From assembly GCA_900551395.1 (NCBI GenBank), contig URVX01000059.1, positions 1 to 6,761 of the forward strand: a stretch of 6,761 nucleotides of DNA, given 5' to 3'. Below, in pieces: positions 1 through 6,583 of this stretch; positions within the stretch are counted from its first letter, which is position 1, and every line of letters starts with the position of its first letter. Under the pieces are notes generated by a model. That model ran no database searches and was not told the DNA's origin. It saw nothing but the letters and a program-made list of their open reading frames with translations. Both the position numbers and the translations under genes were made by a program. Source of the stretch: an uncultured Subdoligranulum sp. Lineage in GTDB: Bacteria; Bacillota; Clostridia; Christensenellales; CAG-314.

Positions 1-956
1 GCGCCCCCCACACCCGCCTCCACCGACTCCCCCTCCACGCCAACCACCCCCCTAGCCCCCGTGTCGCCCTTGTCGCCCTTGTCGCCTTTTACTCCCACAA
101 AGGTGGAAACATAAGCCCAGCCGTCCGACAATTTTGCGAAAATTTTGCCGTTGTCGTCATCCTCGCTTATTATACCCACGATTTCGTTGAGAAGTATTTC
201 GGTATTTGAAAAATCCGCATACATTTCAGCCGTCGAAAAGTACCACTTCTTTACTGCTCCCGGTTCGCCGGTGTCGCCTTTGTCCCCCTTGTCTCCTTTG
301 TCGCCTTTTTCACCTTTTTCGCCCTTCTCTCCTTTTTCTCCTCTTTCGCCGACGTTGCCCTTGTCGCCTTTGTCACCCTTGTCTCCTTTGTCGCCTTTGT
401 CGCCCTTAAACAGACCGTCAGCCTTGTCCTCCAGCAGCTGCGCCGCTACGGCCGAGGCATACTTGCCCGCCGCAACAGCCGACTGCGCATGTCCGTCAAG
501 CGCTTCCGCAGCGCTTTCCAGCTCCGCAAACGCGCCGAGCAGCCTGCCGAGCATATCATCCGAAGCGTAAGGCTCTCCGTCCGCGTCAATGGATTTGTTG
601 ACGAAAAAAGAGGCGTTGGAGCTGCGTGTCGATTTGAAAACGGTTTGTTCGTCCGTCTTCCTGCGGGCGCACAGCTGAATATACACCGTCCCCGCCTGCG
701 CGAGCATACAGCTTTCCAGAACGTATTCCAGCTGATTTTCCACGACGGTGTCAGTAGCCCAATCCAGCGGACCGACAATGAATTTTTTGTTTTTAGGACA
801 GAAAAACTCCAGATAAAAATCGAAATCAGCATACTCCTGCGGTACGTCCACGCGCAATGCCGTAGTTCTGCTTTCCCCCTGATTGAGCTCGGGGACCTGC
901 GTCAGCCTTAAATTTTTTTCCTTGTCGAGGCTGCCGACAATATAATGTAAAGCCAA
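1..956 (-). CDS. Collagen-like phage baseplate/tail-fibre-type protein, 3' end outside window
   Basis: Reading from 956 down to the window edge gives 318 open codons without a stop. The start is TTG: an in-frame stop lies at 984-986, no ATG or GTG occurs between it and the TTG, and AGGAGG lies 12 nt upstream. Residues 1-110 have no signal peptide and alternate beta-strand-like hydrophobic stretches (FDFYLEFF, VYIQLCARR); the style matches the N-terminal domain of BppU-type phage upper-baseplate proteins, which docks to the tail tip. Residues 135-183 are an alanine-rich, probably helical stretch. Residues 185-235 are 17 uninterrupted Gly-X-Y triplets, mainly GDK and GEK. Residues 236-287 form a small globular module with a GKIFAKLSDGWAYV motif, and Gly-X-Y resumes at 288. 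Known collagen-like phage fibres trimerise, so a trimeric receptor-binding or baseplate part is inferred. A non-phage collagen-like surface protein is less likely without a secretion signal. Only one gene of this region is visible, so prophage, phage remnant or injection-system origin cannot be separated. Confidence 0.72.
   Translation of the reverse strand, partial: MALHYIVGSLDKEKNLRLTQVPELNQGESRTTALRVDVPQEYADFDFYLEFFCPKNKKFIVGPLDWATDTVVENQLEYVLESCMLAQAGTVYIQLCARRKTDEQTVFKSTRSSNASFFVNKSIDADGEPYASDDMLGRLLGAFAELESAAEALDGHAQSAVAAGKYASAVAAQLLEDKADGLFKGDKGDKGDKGDKGDKGNVGERGEKGEKGEKGEKGDKGDKGDKGDTGEPGAVKKWYFSTAEMYADFSNTEILLNEIVGIISEDDDNGKIFAKLSDGWAYVSTFVGVKGDKGDKGDTGARGVVGVEGESVEAGVGG
24..95 (-). 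repeat. Collagen-like Gly-X-Y block 2, continuing toward window edge
   Basis: Eight in-register triplets (GVK, GDK, GDK, GDT, GAR, GVV, GVE, GES) at residues 288-311 of the protein. The next triplet starts with Val instead of Gly, then Gly returns at residues 315 and 318 at the window edge. The last 55 or so bases differ in composition from the rest of the gene: strongly C-rich and T-poor on the plus strand. Confidence 0.8.
252..404 (-). repeat. Collagen-like Gly-X-Y block 1 (17 triplets)
   Basis: The 9-base unit encoding Gly-Asp/Glu-Lys repeats in the order five GDK, GNV, GER, four GEK, three GDK, GDT, GEP, GAV. Proline is almost absent; stability would come from Lys-Gly-Asp/Glu salt bridges known to stabilise bacterial collagen triple helices. 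Neighbouring units alternate synonymous codons (GGC/GGA/GGT, AAA/AAG), so the DNA repeat is less perfect than the protein repeat. Confidence 0.93.
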
Positions 957-968
957 TTTTTTCCTTTC

Positions 969-974
969 CCTCCT
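969..974 (-). promoter_or_regulatory. Ribosome binding site that decides the TTG start of the collagen-like gene
   Basis: A perfect AGGAGG on the minus strand, 12 nt before the TTG at 956; a second purine run (AAAGG) lies nearer the start. No ATG or GTG lies at a usable distance in this frame, which supports TTG initiation. Confidence 0.7.
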
Positions 975-978
975 GTTT

Positions 979-994
979 GCGGCTTAAAAGCCGC
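979..994 (-). other. Short perfect hairpin just upstream of the ribosome binding site
   Basis: GCGGCTT and AAGCCGC form a 7-bp inverted repeat around a 2-nt centre (in practice 6 bp with a 4-nt loop). It ends 4 nt before the AGGAGG of the collagen-like gene. No T-run follows on either strand, so it is not a terminator. It may protect the mRNA or influence ribosome access; this is inference. Confidence 0.5.
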
Positions 995-1000
995 GTCCGT

Positions 1001-1043
1001 GCGACCTTGTTTTATCCGCGACCTTGTTTAAGTGACCTTGCAG
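1001..1043. repeat. Three direct repeats around AAGGTC in the leader of the collagen-like gene
   Basis: The plus-strand 12-mer GCGACCTTGTTT occurs identically at 1001-1012 and 1018-1029, offset 17 bp. A third, partial copy GTGACCTTGCAG lies at 1032-1043, 14 bp further. All lie just downstream of the predicted -10, so they overlap the start of transcription and the early leader. Possible operator or RNA-binding motif; function unknown. Confidence 0.6.
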
Positions 1044-1047
1044 CTTT

Positions 1048-1075
1048 ATTTTAAAGCCGGTTTAGGAGTTGTCAA
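1048..1075 (-). promoter_or_regulatory. Sigma-A promoter of the collagen-like gene
   Basis: On the minus strand TTGACA (1070-1075) is followed after 16 bp by TAAAAT (1048-1053). Transcription would start near 1041, giving a leader of about 85 nt before the TTG at 956. Both hexamers equal those of the hpt promoter on the other strand. Confidence 0.68.
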
Positions 1076-1314
1076 GAGCGCAGTCCGAACAAAAAACAAA
1101 CTTTTTTCAATCGAACTCGATTTAATAATGGCGCGGCGAAAGAAACGGCTTAACCATCGACAAGCTACCGCACAGCGGCTTAACGGCGCAACAGTCGCTA
1201 AAGCGTCCCGCAAAAACGCTTGAGCTTTTGACTGGAAAGACCGAAAAAACGTCGGAAAAACATGCGCCGACCCGCGCGCGCACGTTTCAGACTGCTTCTC
1301 TCAAAAGCAAACGG
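1076..1314. other. Divergent intergenic stretch without a supported gene
   Basis: This lies between the promoter of the collagen-like gene (minus) and that of hpt (plus). A 63-codon open frame at 1032-1223 lacks a ribosome binding site and has no recognisable family. A 9-bp direct repeat CGGCTTAAC occurs at 1146 and 1176, and an imperfect hairpin (AAGCGT/ACGCTT, 9-nt loop) at 1201-1221 has no T-tail. An alternating CG tract spans 1273-1284. No tRNA, integrase site or clear attachment site is visible. Confidence 0.5.
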
Positions 1315-1343
1315 TTGACAACCGCGGCTGCGTGCTGTAAAAT
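1315..1343 (+). promoter_or_regulatory. Sigma-A promoter of hpt
   Basis: TTGACA at 1315-1320, a 17-bp spacer and TAAAAT at 1338-1343. The predicted start near 1350 gives a short leader of about 22 nt, too short for a riboswitch, so a simple constitutive promoter is likely. Confidence 0.8.
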
Positions 1344-1372
1344 TTGTTTGAATAAAAATTTCGGAGCTTAAG

Positions 1373-1915
1373 ATGAAGCTGAAAGACAATATCGAAAGAA
1401 TTCTGATTTCAAAGGAAGAAATAGCAAACCGCACGGCTGAGCTAGGCGAACAAATAAGCCGCGACTACAAGGACAAGCGTCCACTGCTCGTATGCGTGCT
1501 CAAAGGGTCCGTCATGTTTTTCGCCGACCTCGTGCGGCAGATTACCGAAGACGTGGAGCTGGACTTTATGGCTATCAGCAGCTACGGCAGCGGCAGCACC
1601 TCCAGCGGCGAGGTGAGGGTGCTCAAGGATTTGGGAGTCAAGGTGGAGGGCAGAGACCTGCTCATTGTCGAGGACATAGTCGACAGCGGCATAACCTTGT
1701 CTTATCTTACCAATCTGCTCAAAACGCGCGGCGCGGCAAGCGTGGAAATATGCACGCTTTTGGACAAGCCGGAGCGCAGGCAGCGCCGGCTCAAGCCAAA
1801 GTACGTCGGCTTCACCATACCCAACGAATTTGTGATAGGCTACGGACTTGACTACGACGAGCGTTATCGCAACCTGCCCGACGTATGCGTCTTGAGTCCC
1901 GAAGCGTACAGCTGA
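1373..1915 (+). CDS. hpt: Hypoxanthine phosphoribosyltransferase
   Basis: A 180-residue cytosolic purine-salvage enzyme that joins hypoxanthine (often also guanine) to PRPP to give IMP (or GMP) and pyrophosphate. The ATG at 1373 is preceded by GGAG at 1363-1366 with 6-nt spacing, and the length is typical of bacterial Hpt. Visible motifs: LKGS at 43-46 (pyrophosphate-binding loop), flexible loop SYGSGSTSSG at 70-79, PRPP motif VEDIVDSGITL at 99-109 with the acidic pair E100-D101 and D104 as the expected general base, K132 in LLDKP for the purine O6 contact, and FVIGYGLDYDERYRNLP at 153-169 lining the base pocket with D160 expected to contact the base or metal. All key residues are intact. It is a single-gene unit with its own promoter and terminator, divergent from the collagen-like gene and convergent with gyrA. 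In many Firmicutes hpt sits beside tilS and ftsH; that context is absent here. Confidence 0.96.
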   Translation: MKLKDNIERILISKEEIANRTAELGEQISRDYKDKRPLLVCVLKGSVMFFADLVRQITEDVELDFMAISSYGSGSTSSGEVRVLKDLGVKVEGRDLLIVEDIVDSGITLSYLTNLLKTRGAASVEICTLLDKPERRQRRLKPKYVGFTIPNEFVIGYGLDYDERYRNLPDVCVLSPEAYS

Positions 1916-1990
1916 AAAGACGCTCGAAGCCGCCTCGTCCTTGTCGTTCGTCATAAGACAAGCCTATAGTATCTGAAAGTATAAACTTGA

Positions 1991-2015
1991 AGCCACCCTT
2001 TCGGGCGGCTTTTTT
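1991..2015 (+). terminator. Rho-independent terminator of hpt
   Basis: Stem AGCCACCC / GGGCGGCT with one A-C mismatch, a 4-nt TTTC loop and six T directly after the stem. It lies 75 nt after the hpt stop. The T-run is on the plus-strand side only, so it serves hpt. Confidence 0.88.
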
Positions 2016-2040
2016 AAATTAATTTCACGACAAACATCAA

Positions 2041-2069
2041 ACAAGCCCCGCGCAAAGCGCGGGGCTTGT
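2041..2069 (-). terminator. Probable terminator of the gyrB-gyrA operon
   Basis: A perfect 13-bp inverted repeat (ACAAGCCCCGCGC / GCGCGGGGCTTGT) with a 3-nt loop, 40 nt after the gyrA stop. On the minus strand the stem is followed by TTGATGTTTG, a T-rich but broken tail; on the plus strand no T-run follows. Placement and orientation fit gyrBA, though the tail is weaker than a classic one. Confidence 0.7.
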
Positions 2070-2109
2070 CAAAAAGGAGAAAACAATAAAGCTGTTTTGG
2101 AAGCTGATT

Positions 2110-4602
2110 TTATTCCTCGCCGCCGTCTATCTCCTCGGCTTCGGGAGGAGTATTGGCGACGCAAACCACCTTAGAAGTGTCGTCCTTGAATTTCATAATT
2201 CTCACGCCCTGAGTGTCGCGTCCTATTTTGGAAACGTCGCGCGCGCGCATTCGTATGACCACTCCGTTGTCGGCGATTACCATTATGTCGTCGTCCGGCT
2301 CCACCAGCTTGAGATTTACAAGCTTGCCCGTCTTTGCATTGAACGTACCCGCCTTGATGCCCTTGCCGGCGCGGCTCTGCAGGCGATAATCGGTGATGTC
2401 GCTTCTCTTGCCGTAGCCGTTTTCCGAAACGGTTATTACCTCGCAGCCGCTTCTCACGACCGTCATATCCACAACCGCTTCCTCCTTGTCTATCTTCATG
2501 CTTCTGACGCCCTGCGCCTCGCGCCCCATGGCGCGCACCTCCTCCTCGGCAAATCTGATACATTTGCCCGTGCTGGACGCAATCAGAATTTCGTCGTAGC
2601 CGCGGGTTAAAGCCACGCCCACAAGCTCGTCGCCGTCGTTTAAGGAAATGGCTATTTTTCCCACCTTGCGTATGGAGTCGAACTCACAGATGTCCGTCTT
2701 TTTGACTAGCCCCCGCTTTGTTGCCATAAACAGATAGCCTCGCGCGTTTTCCTTGCGCGGTATGACGGTAGTGACCTTTTCGCCGTCCCCTAACTGCAGC
2801 AGATTGACAATCGCGCGGCCGCGCGCGGTCTTCTGCGCCTCAGGCACTTCATAGCCCTTTATGCTGTAAACCTTGCCGAAGTTGGTAAAGAACAGCAAAT
2901 CGTCGTGGGTGTTGGTTATGAACATGTTTTCCACAAAGTCCTCTTCCTTGGGCTTGTGCGCGGTCACGCCCTTGCCGCCTCTTTTCTGCGCGTGATATTC
3001 GCTTACGGGCAGTCTTTTCACGTAACCGAAATGAGTCATGCTCACCACAACGTCCTCTTTTTCGATAAGGTCGCCTATATTGATGTCGGAATAATCCAGA
3101 CTTATTTCCGTCCTGCGCGGGTCGGCGTATTTTTCCTTGATTTCCGTCATCTCGGTTCTGATGATGTTTGCGACCTTGACGGGGCTGGCGATTATGGATT
3201 TCAGCTCCTCGATGAGCTTTTCAAGCTCGTTTAGCTCGTTGTGCAGGCTTGTGACCTCAAGGCTTGTCAGGCGCGCGAGACGCATGTCAAGTATGGCGCC
3301 CGCCTGCTTTTCAGTCAGATAAAATTCGTTTATCAGCTTTTCCTGCGCGTCGTAGCGGTCGTCGGACTTTTTGATGATTTCAACCACGCGGTCTATGTTG
3401 TCCTGCGCTATTACAAGCCCCTTGATGATGTGATGCCTTTCCTCCGCCTTTTCGAGGTCGTATTTGGTGCGGCGCACGATTACGTCCTTCTGGTGGGCGA
3501 TATAGTAAGACAAAATCTCCTTCAAGCCCATGATTTTGGGCTGTCCGTCTGCAAGCGCGAGCAGCGTGATGCCGTTTGAAACCTGAAGCTGCGTATGCTT
3601 ATAAAGCGAATTGAGCACAACCTGCGCGTTTGCTTCTTTTTTGATGTCTATGACTATGCGCATGCCGAATCGGTCGCTTTCCTCGTGAATATCGCTTATG
3701 CCGTCGATTTTTTTGTCCTTGACCAAGGTGGCGATGGATTTGATAAGCACCGCCTTGTTGACCTGATAAGGCAGCTCGGTTACGACTATTCTCGTGCGCG
3801 TGCCGTTGGCGTATTCCTCGATTTCCGATTTGGCGCGCAGCACGACGCCGCCGCGTCCCGTCTTGTAGGCGACCTTAAGGGCGGCGCTGCCCATAAGTAT
3901 GCCTCCCGTCGGATAATCCGGAGCGGGCAGATATTTCATCAGCTCCTCCAACGAAATATCCGGATTTTCCAGTTGCGCCAGACAGGCGTCTATGACCTCG
4001 CCGAGATTGTGCGGCGGGATGTTTGTCGCCATGCCCACCGCGATTCCGTCCGCGCCGTTTACCAGAATGTTGGGATAACGGCTGGGCAGAACGGTAGGCT
4101 GCTTCAACGTGTCGTCGAAGTTGGGACAAAAGTCCACCGTTTCCTTTTCTATGTCTCTCAAAAGCTCGCCCGCGATTTTGGACAGGCGCGCCTCTGTATA
4201 TCTCTGGGCGGCTGCGGGATCGCCGTCCACCGAGCCGAAATTGCCCTGACCGTCCACAAGCGGACATCTGACGGAAAAATCCTGCGCAAGCCTGACTAGC
4301 GCGTCGTAAACGGCGCTGTCTCCGTGCGGATGATACTTGCCCAGCACCTCGCCGACGATACGCGCGCACTTTTTGGTGGGCTTGTCGAACGTGTTGCCCA
4401 TGTCGTTCATTGCAAACAAAATACGCCTGTGCACGGGCTTGAGACCGTCGCGCACGTCGGGTATGGCTCTGGACACGTTTACCGCCATAGCGTAAGCAAT
4501 GAAGGATTTTTTCATTTCCTCGTCAACCTTGACCTTGATTGAGGTCGCGTTGTCGAGGGCTTTCATATATTCTATGTTGACCTTTTCTTCTTTTTTCGCC
4601 AT
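2110..4602 (-). CDS. gyrA: DNA gyrase subunit A
   Basis: An 830-residue DNA-cleaving and rejoining subunit of gyrase, which with GyrB introduces negative supercoils using ATP. The ATG at 4602 has AGGGAG 7 nt upstream. In order: winged-helix/tower cleavage core (about 30-500) with the active tyrosine Y135 in AAAQRYTEARL (E. coli Y122); the quinolone-determining region HPHGDSAVYD at 91-100, where S96 and D100 correspond to E. coli S83 and D87 and are both the susceptible type; coiled-coil/C-gate region about 380-480; then the DNA-wrapping beta-pinwheel from about 505. The GyrA box is QKRGGKG at 539-545, one conservative change from QRRGGKG, and marks gyrase rather than topoisomerase IV. Later blades show degenerate echoes of the box (AQKTARGRA, SRAGKG, AQGVR, TQGVR). 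The tail ends acidic (EAEEIDGGEE). The N-terminus is 13 residues longer than in E. coli; M13 could be an alternative start but has less support. Residue 133 is Gln where Met is usual. Confidence 0.97.
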   Translation of the reverse strand: MAKKEEKVNIEYMKALDNATSIKVKVDEEMKKSFIAYAMAVNVSRAIPDVRDGLKPVHRRILFAMNDMGNTFDKPTKKCARIVGEVLGKYHPHGDSAVYDALVRLAQDFSVRCPLVDGQGNFGSVDGDPAAAQRYTEARLSKIAGELLRDIEKETVDFCPNFDDTLKQPTVLPSRYPNILVNGADGIAVGMATNIPPHNLGEVIDACLAQLENPDISLEELMKYLPAPDYPTGGILMGSAALKVAYKTGRGGVVLRAKSEIEEYANGTRTRIVVTELPYQVNKAVLIKSIATLVKDKKIDGISDIHEESDRFGMRIVIDIKKEANAQVVLNSLYKHTQLQVSNGITLLALADGQPKIMGLKEILSYYIAHQKDVIVRRTKYDLEKAEERHHIIKGLVIAQDNIDRVVEIIKKSDDRYDAQEKLINEFYLTEKQAGAILDMRLARLTSLEVTSLHNELNELEKLIEELKSIIASPVKVANIIRTEMTEIKEKYADPRRTEISLDYSDINIGDLIEKEDVVVSMTHFGYVKRLPVSEYHAQKRGGKGVTAHKPKEEDFVENMFITNTHDDLLFFTNFGKVYSIKGYEVPEAQKTARGRAIVNLLQLGDGEKVTTVIPRKENARGYLFMATKRGLVKKTDICEFDSIRKVGKIAISLNDGDELVGVALTRGYDEILIASSTGKCIRFAEEEVRAMGREAQGVRSMKIDKEEAVVDMTVVRSGCEVITVSENGYGKRSDITDYRLQSRAGKGIKAGTFNAKTGKLVNLKLVEPDDDIMVIADNGVVIRMRARDVSKIGRDTQGVRIMKFKDDTSKVVCVANTPPEAEEIDGGEE

Positions 4603-4617
4603 GTGCGCTCTCCCTTA
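4603..4617 (-). promoter_or_regulatory. gyrB-gyrA junction with ribosome binding site touching the gyrB stop
   Basis: The gyrB TAA (4615-4617) and gyrA ATG (4600-4602) are 12 bp apart. AGGGAG (4610-4615) shares one base with the stop codon. This tight spacing supports one transcript and translational coupling, which would keep the two subunits at similar levels. No promoter is visible in the gap. Confidence 0.85.
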
Positions 4618-6525
4618 AATATCCAGCTCCTTGACAAGCGTCGCGTTGTCCACGATGAACTGACGACGCAGCTCGGGCTTTTCGCCCATGAGCACGGTGA
4701 AAATTTCATCCGCCTCATAGGCGTCGTCCATTGTGACCTGCAGCATAATGCGGGACTCGGGATTCATTGTGGTGTGCCAGAGCTGGTCGGCGCTCATCTC
4801 GCCCAGTCCCTTGTATCTCTGAACCACTCCGCCGCGTCCCACAAGGGCGAGCTTTTCGTTCAGCTCCTTGTCGCTGTAGGCATAGTGGTCCTGTTTGTTC
4901 TTGGTGATTTTGTAAAGAGGGGGCTGCGCGATGAATACGTGCCCGTTTTCTATGAGAGGGCGCATGTAACGGAAGAAGAAGGTGAGCAGCAGAATCCTGA
5001 TGTGGCTGCCGTCCACGTCCGCGTCCGTCATGCATATAATCCTCTTGTATCTCAATTTGCTTTCGTTGAACTCGTCGCCTATCCCGCAGCCGAAGGCGGT
5101 TATCATGGACTTGATTTCCTCGTTTTCCAGCACGCGCCCAAGCCTCGCCTTTTCGACGTTGAGTATCTTTCCGCGCAAAGGCAGAATTGCCTGAAAACGA
5201 CGGTCTCTGCCCATTTTCGCCGTACCGCCCGCGCTGTCTCCCTCGACGATGTAAATTTCGCTGTAATCCGCGTTTTTCTCCGTGCAGTCGGCAAGCTTGC
5301 CGGGAAGAGTGGTGGTCTCGAAAACGCCCTTGCGCCTTGTCAGCTCTCTTGCGCTGCGCGCCGCCTCGCGCGCTCTCTGCGCCGATATGCACTTGATAAT
5401 AAGCTCTCTTGCTTCTTTGGGATTTTCCTCGAAATAAGTGCCCAGCTCGTCGTTTACGACGCGGGCAACAGCCGTGCGCATGGACGCGTTTCCAAGCTTG
5501 GTTTTGGTCTGCCCCTCGAACTGCGGCTCGGTCAGCTTGACGGATACGACTGCGGTGAGACCTTCTCTCACGTCCTCTCCGGCGAGCTTTTCCTCCTCCT
5601 TCAAAAGTCCCAGCTTGTGGGCATAGTCGTTGACTACCTTTGTCAGCGCGTTTTTGAAGCCGTCGAGGTGCGCCCCGCCCTCTTCGGTGCAGATGTTATT
5701 GGCATAGGAATAAATAATTTCGTTGTAGCCGTCGTTGAACTGGAGCGCGATTTCAACCTCGCCTTCCTTGACCGACTTGTCGATATAAACCGTTTCGGAA
5801 AAGATTTTCTCCTTTGTGCGGTTGAGATTGTCCACAAACTCCGCAACGCCGCCGAGAAAACAAAAGGTTTCGCTTTTTGCGCGTCCCTCGCGGTTGTCGG
5901 AAAGCACGATTGTAATCCCTTTGTTGAGATAAGCCACTTCCCTCGCGCGCAGCTTCAAACGGTCGTAATCCCAAAGCACCGTGTCGAAAATTTCCTTGTC
6001 CGGCAGGAACGTGATTTTCGTGCCGGTGCTTTCCGTCGCGCCTGTGACCGCAAGGGGCGCCTGCGGCACGCCGCGCATATATTTCTGATAATGATGCTTG
6101 CCGTCCTGGTCAACCTCCACCACAAGCCACTCGCTAAGCGCATTGACGCAGGACAAACCCACGCCGTGCAGACCGCCGCTGATTGTGTAGCCCCCGCCGC
6201 CGAACTTTCCGCCCGCGTGCAGCTTGGTCAGGCACACCTCCACAGCCGACACCTTTTCCGTCTTGTGAATACCGCAGGGTATGCCTCTGCCGTTGTCCTC
6301 TACAGTCAGACTGCCGTCCGCGTTGATTGTGATATAAGCGTGGGTGCAGAAGCCCGCCAACGCTTCGTCTATGGAGTTGTCGAGTATTTCCACCGCAAGG
6401 TGATGCAGTCCCTTTTCGTCGGTGGAGCCGATATACATGCCGGGACGCTTTCTGACCGGCTCGAGTCCCTCGAGAACCTGAATATTTTCTTCGCCGTAAT
6501 GGTTTTCTGTCGTGTTTTTTGCCAT
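4615..6525 (-). CDS. gyrB: DNA gyrase subunit B
   Basis: A 636-residue ATPase/TOPRIM subunit of gyrase; its ATP-driven dimer gate captures the DNA segment passed through the GyrA-cut strand. The frame is open 30 codons further upstream (to 6615), but that extension crosses the promoter; MAKNTTENHYGEEN is preceded by GGAGG with 4-nt spacing and matches the usual GyrB N-terminus, so 6525 is chosen. Visible in order: GHKL ATPase with E46 (catalytic base, E. coli E42), N50, D77 in VEDNGRGIP, the ATP lid GGLHGVGLS at 117-125; transducer with Q339 and K341 in the QTK loop; TOPRIM with E428 in EGDSAGG and metal-binding D501 and D503 in DADVDGSHIR; C-terminal QRYKGLGEM at 569-577 that contacts GyrA. 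The size is the short Gram-positive type, lacking the insertion of about 170 residues in E. coli. First gene of the gyrB-gyrA operon; recF or dnaN are not visible next to it within the window. Confidence 0.97.
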   Translation of the reverse strand: MAKNTTENHYGEENIQVLEGLEPVRKRPGMYIGSTDEKGLHHLAVEILDNSIDEALAGFCTHAYITINADGSLTVEDNGRGIPCGIHKTEKVSAVEVCLTKLHAGGKFGGGGYTISGGLHGVGLSCVNALSEWLVVEVDQDGKHHYQKYMRGVPQAPLAVTGATESTGTKITFLPDKEIFDTVLWDYDRLKLRAREVAYLNKGITIVLSDNREGRAKSETFCFLGGVAEFVDNLNRTKEKIFSETVYIDKSVKEGEVEIALQFNDGYNEIIYSYANNICTEEGGAHLDGFKNALTKVVNDYAHKLGLLKEEEKLAGEDVREGLTAVVSVKLTEPQFEGQTKTKLGNASMRTAVARVVNDELGTYFEENPKEARELIIKCISAQRAREAARSARELTRRKGVFETTTLPGKLADCTEKNADYSEIYIVEGDSAGGTAKMGRDRRFQAILPLRGKILNVEKARLGRVLENEEIKSMITAFGCGIGDEFNESKLRYKRIICMTDADVDGSHIRILLLTFFFRYMRPLIENGHVFIAQPPLYKITKNKQDHYAYSDKELNEKLALVGRGGVVQRYKGLGEMSADQLWHTTMNPESRIMLQVTMDDAYEADEIFTVLMGEKPELRRQFIVDNATLVKELDI

Positions 6526-6528
6526 ATA

Positions 6529-6535
6529 ACCTCCA
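6529..6535 (-). promoter_or_regulatory. Ribosome binding site that decides the gyrB start
   Basis: TGGAGGT on the minus strand; its GGAGG core ends 4 nt before the ATG at 6525. The upstream ATG at 6615 lies before the promoter -10, so it would not be on the transcript. Confidence 0.85.
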
Positions 6536-6574
6536 AACGGACAGCTTGAAAAGCGTGTTGTTTTTGTTTTTATT

Positions 6575-6583
6575 ATTATACCA
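6575..6583 (-). promoter_or_regulatory. Extended -10 promoter of the gyrB-gyrA operon
   Basis: On the minus strand TGGTATAAT, a consensus TATAAT preceded by the TGn extended -10 motif. No good -35 lies at 16-18 bp (the sequence there is TTTATT-like), consistent with an extended -10 promoter. The start would be near 6568, giving a leader of about 43 nt to the ATG at 6525. In many bacteria gyrase promoters are supercoiling-sensitive through the -10 region; that regulation is inference here. Confidence 0.75.

Noticed and set aside
258..404. Periodic repeat considered as a CRISPR array or tandem satellite
   Set aside because: The period is 9 bases with synonymous codon variation and no spacers; it encodes Gly-X-Y triplets.
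145..570. Plus-strand open frame with SPLSPLSP repeats
   Set aside because: It is the antisense shadow of the Gly-Asp-Lys collagen repeats; the minus-strand reading gives a coherent protein with start site and domains.
1201..1221. Hairpin AAGCGT/ACGCTT as a terminator
   Set aside because: Only 6 bp with a 9-nt loop and no T-run on either side.
1032..1223. 63-codon plus-strand open frame with a basic C-terminal part (from an ATG at 1128: MARRKKRLNHRQ...)
   Set aside because: No ribosome binding site before either ATG, no recognisable family, and the frame crosses the promoter region of the minus-strand gene; best explained as chance.
1273..1284. Alternating CG tract upstream of hpt as a Z-DNA regulatory element
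   Set aside because: Only 12 bp, and similar CG runs occur by codon bias elsewhere (for example in gyrA near 2238); nothing ties it to function.
4603..6549. Long 648-codon plus-strand open frame opposite gyrB
   Set aside because: Antisense shadow caused by the codon bias of gyrB; the translation resembles no protein and lacks a ribosome binding site.
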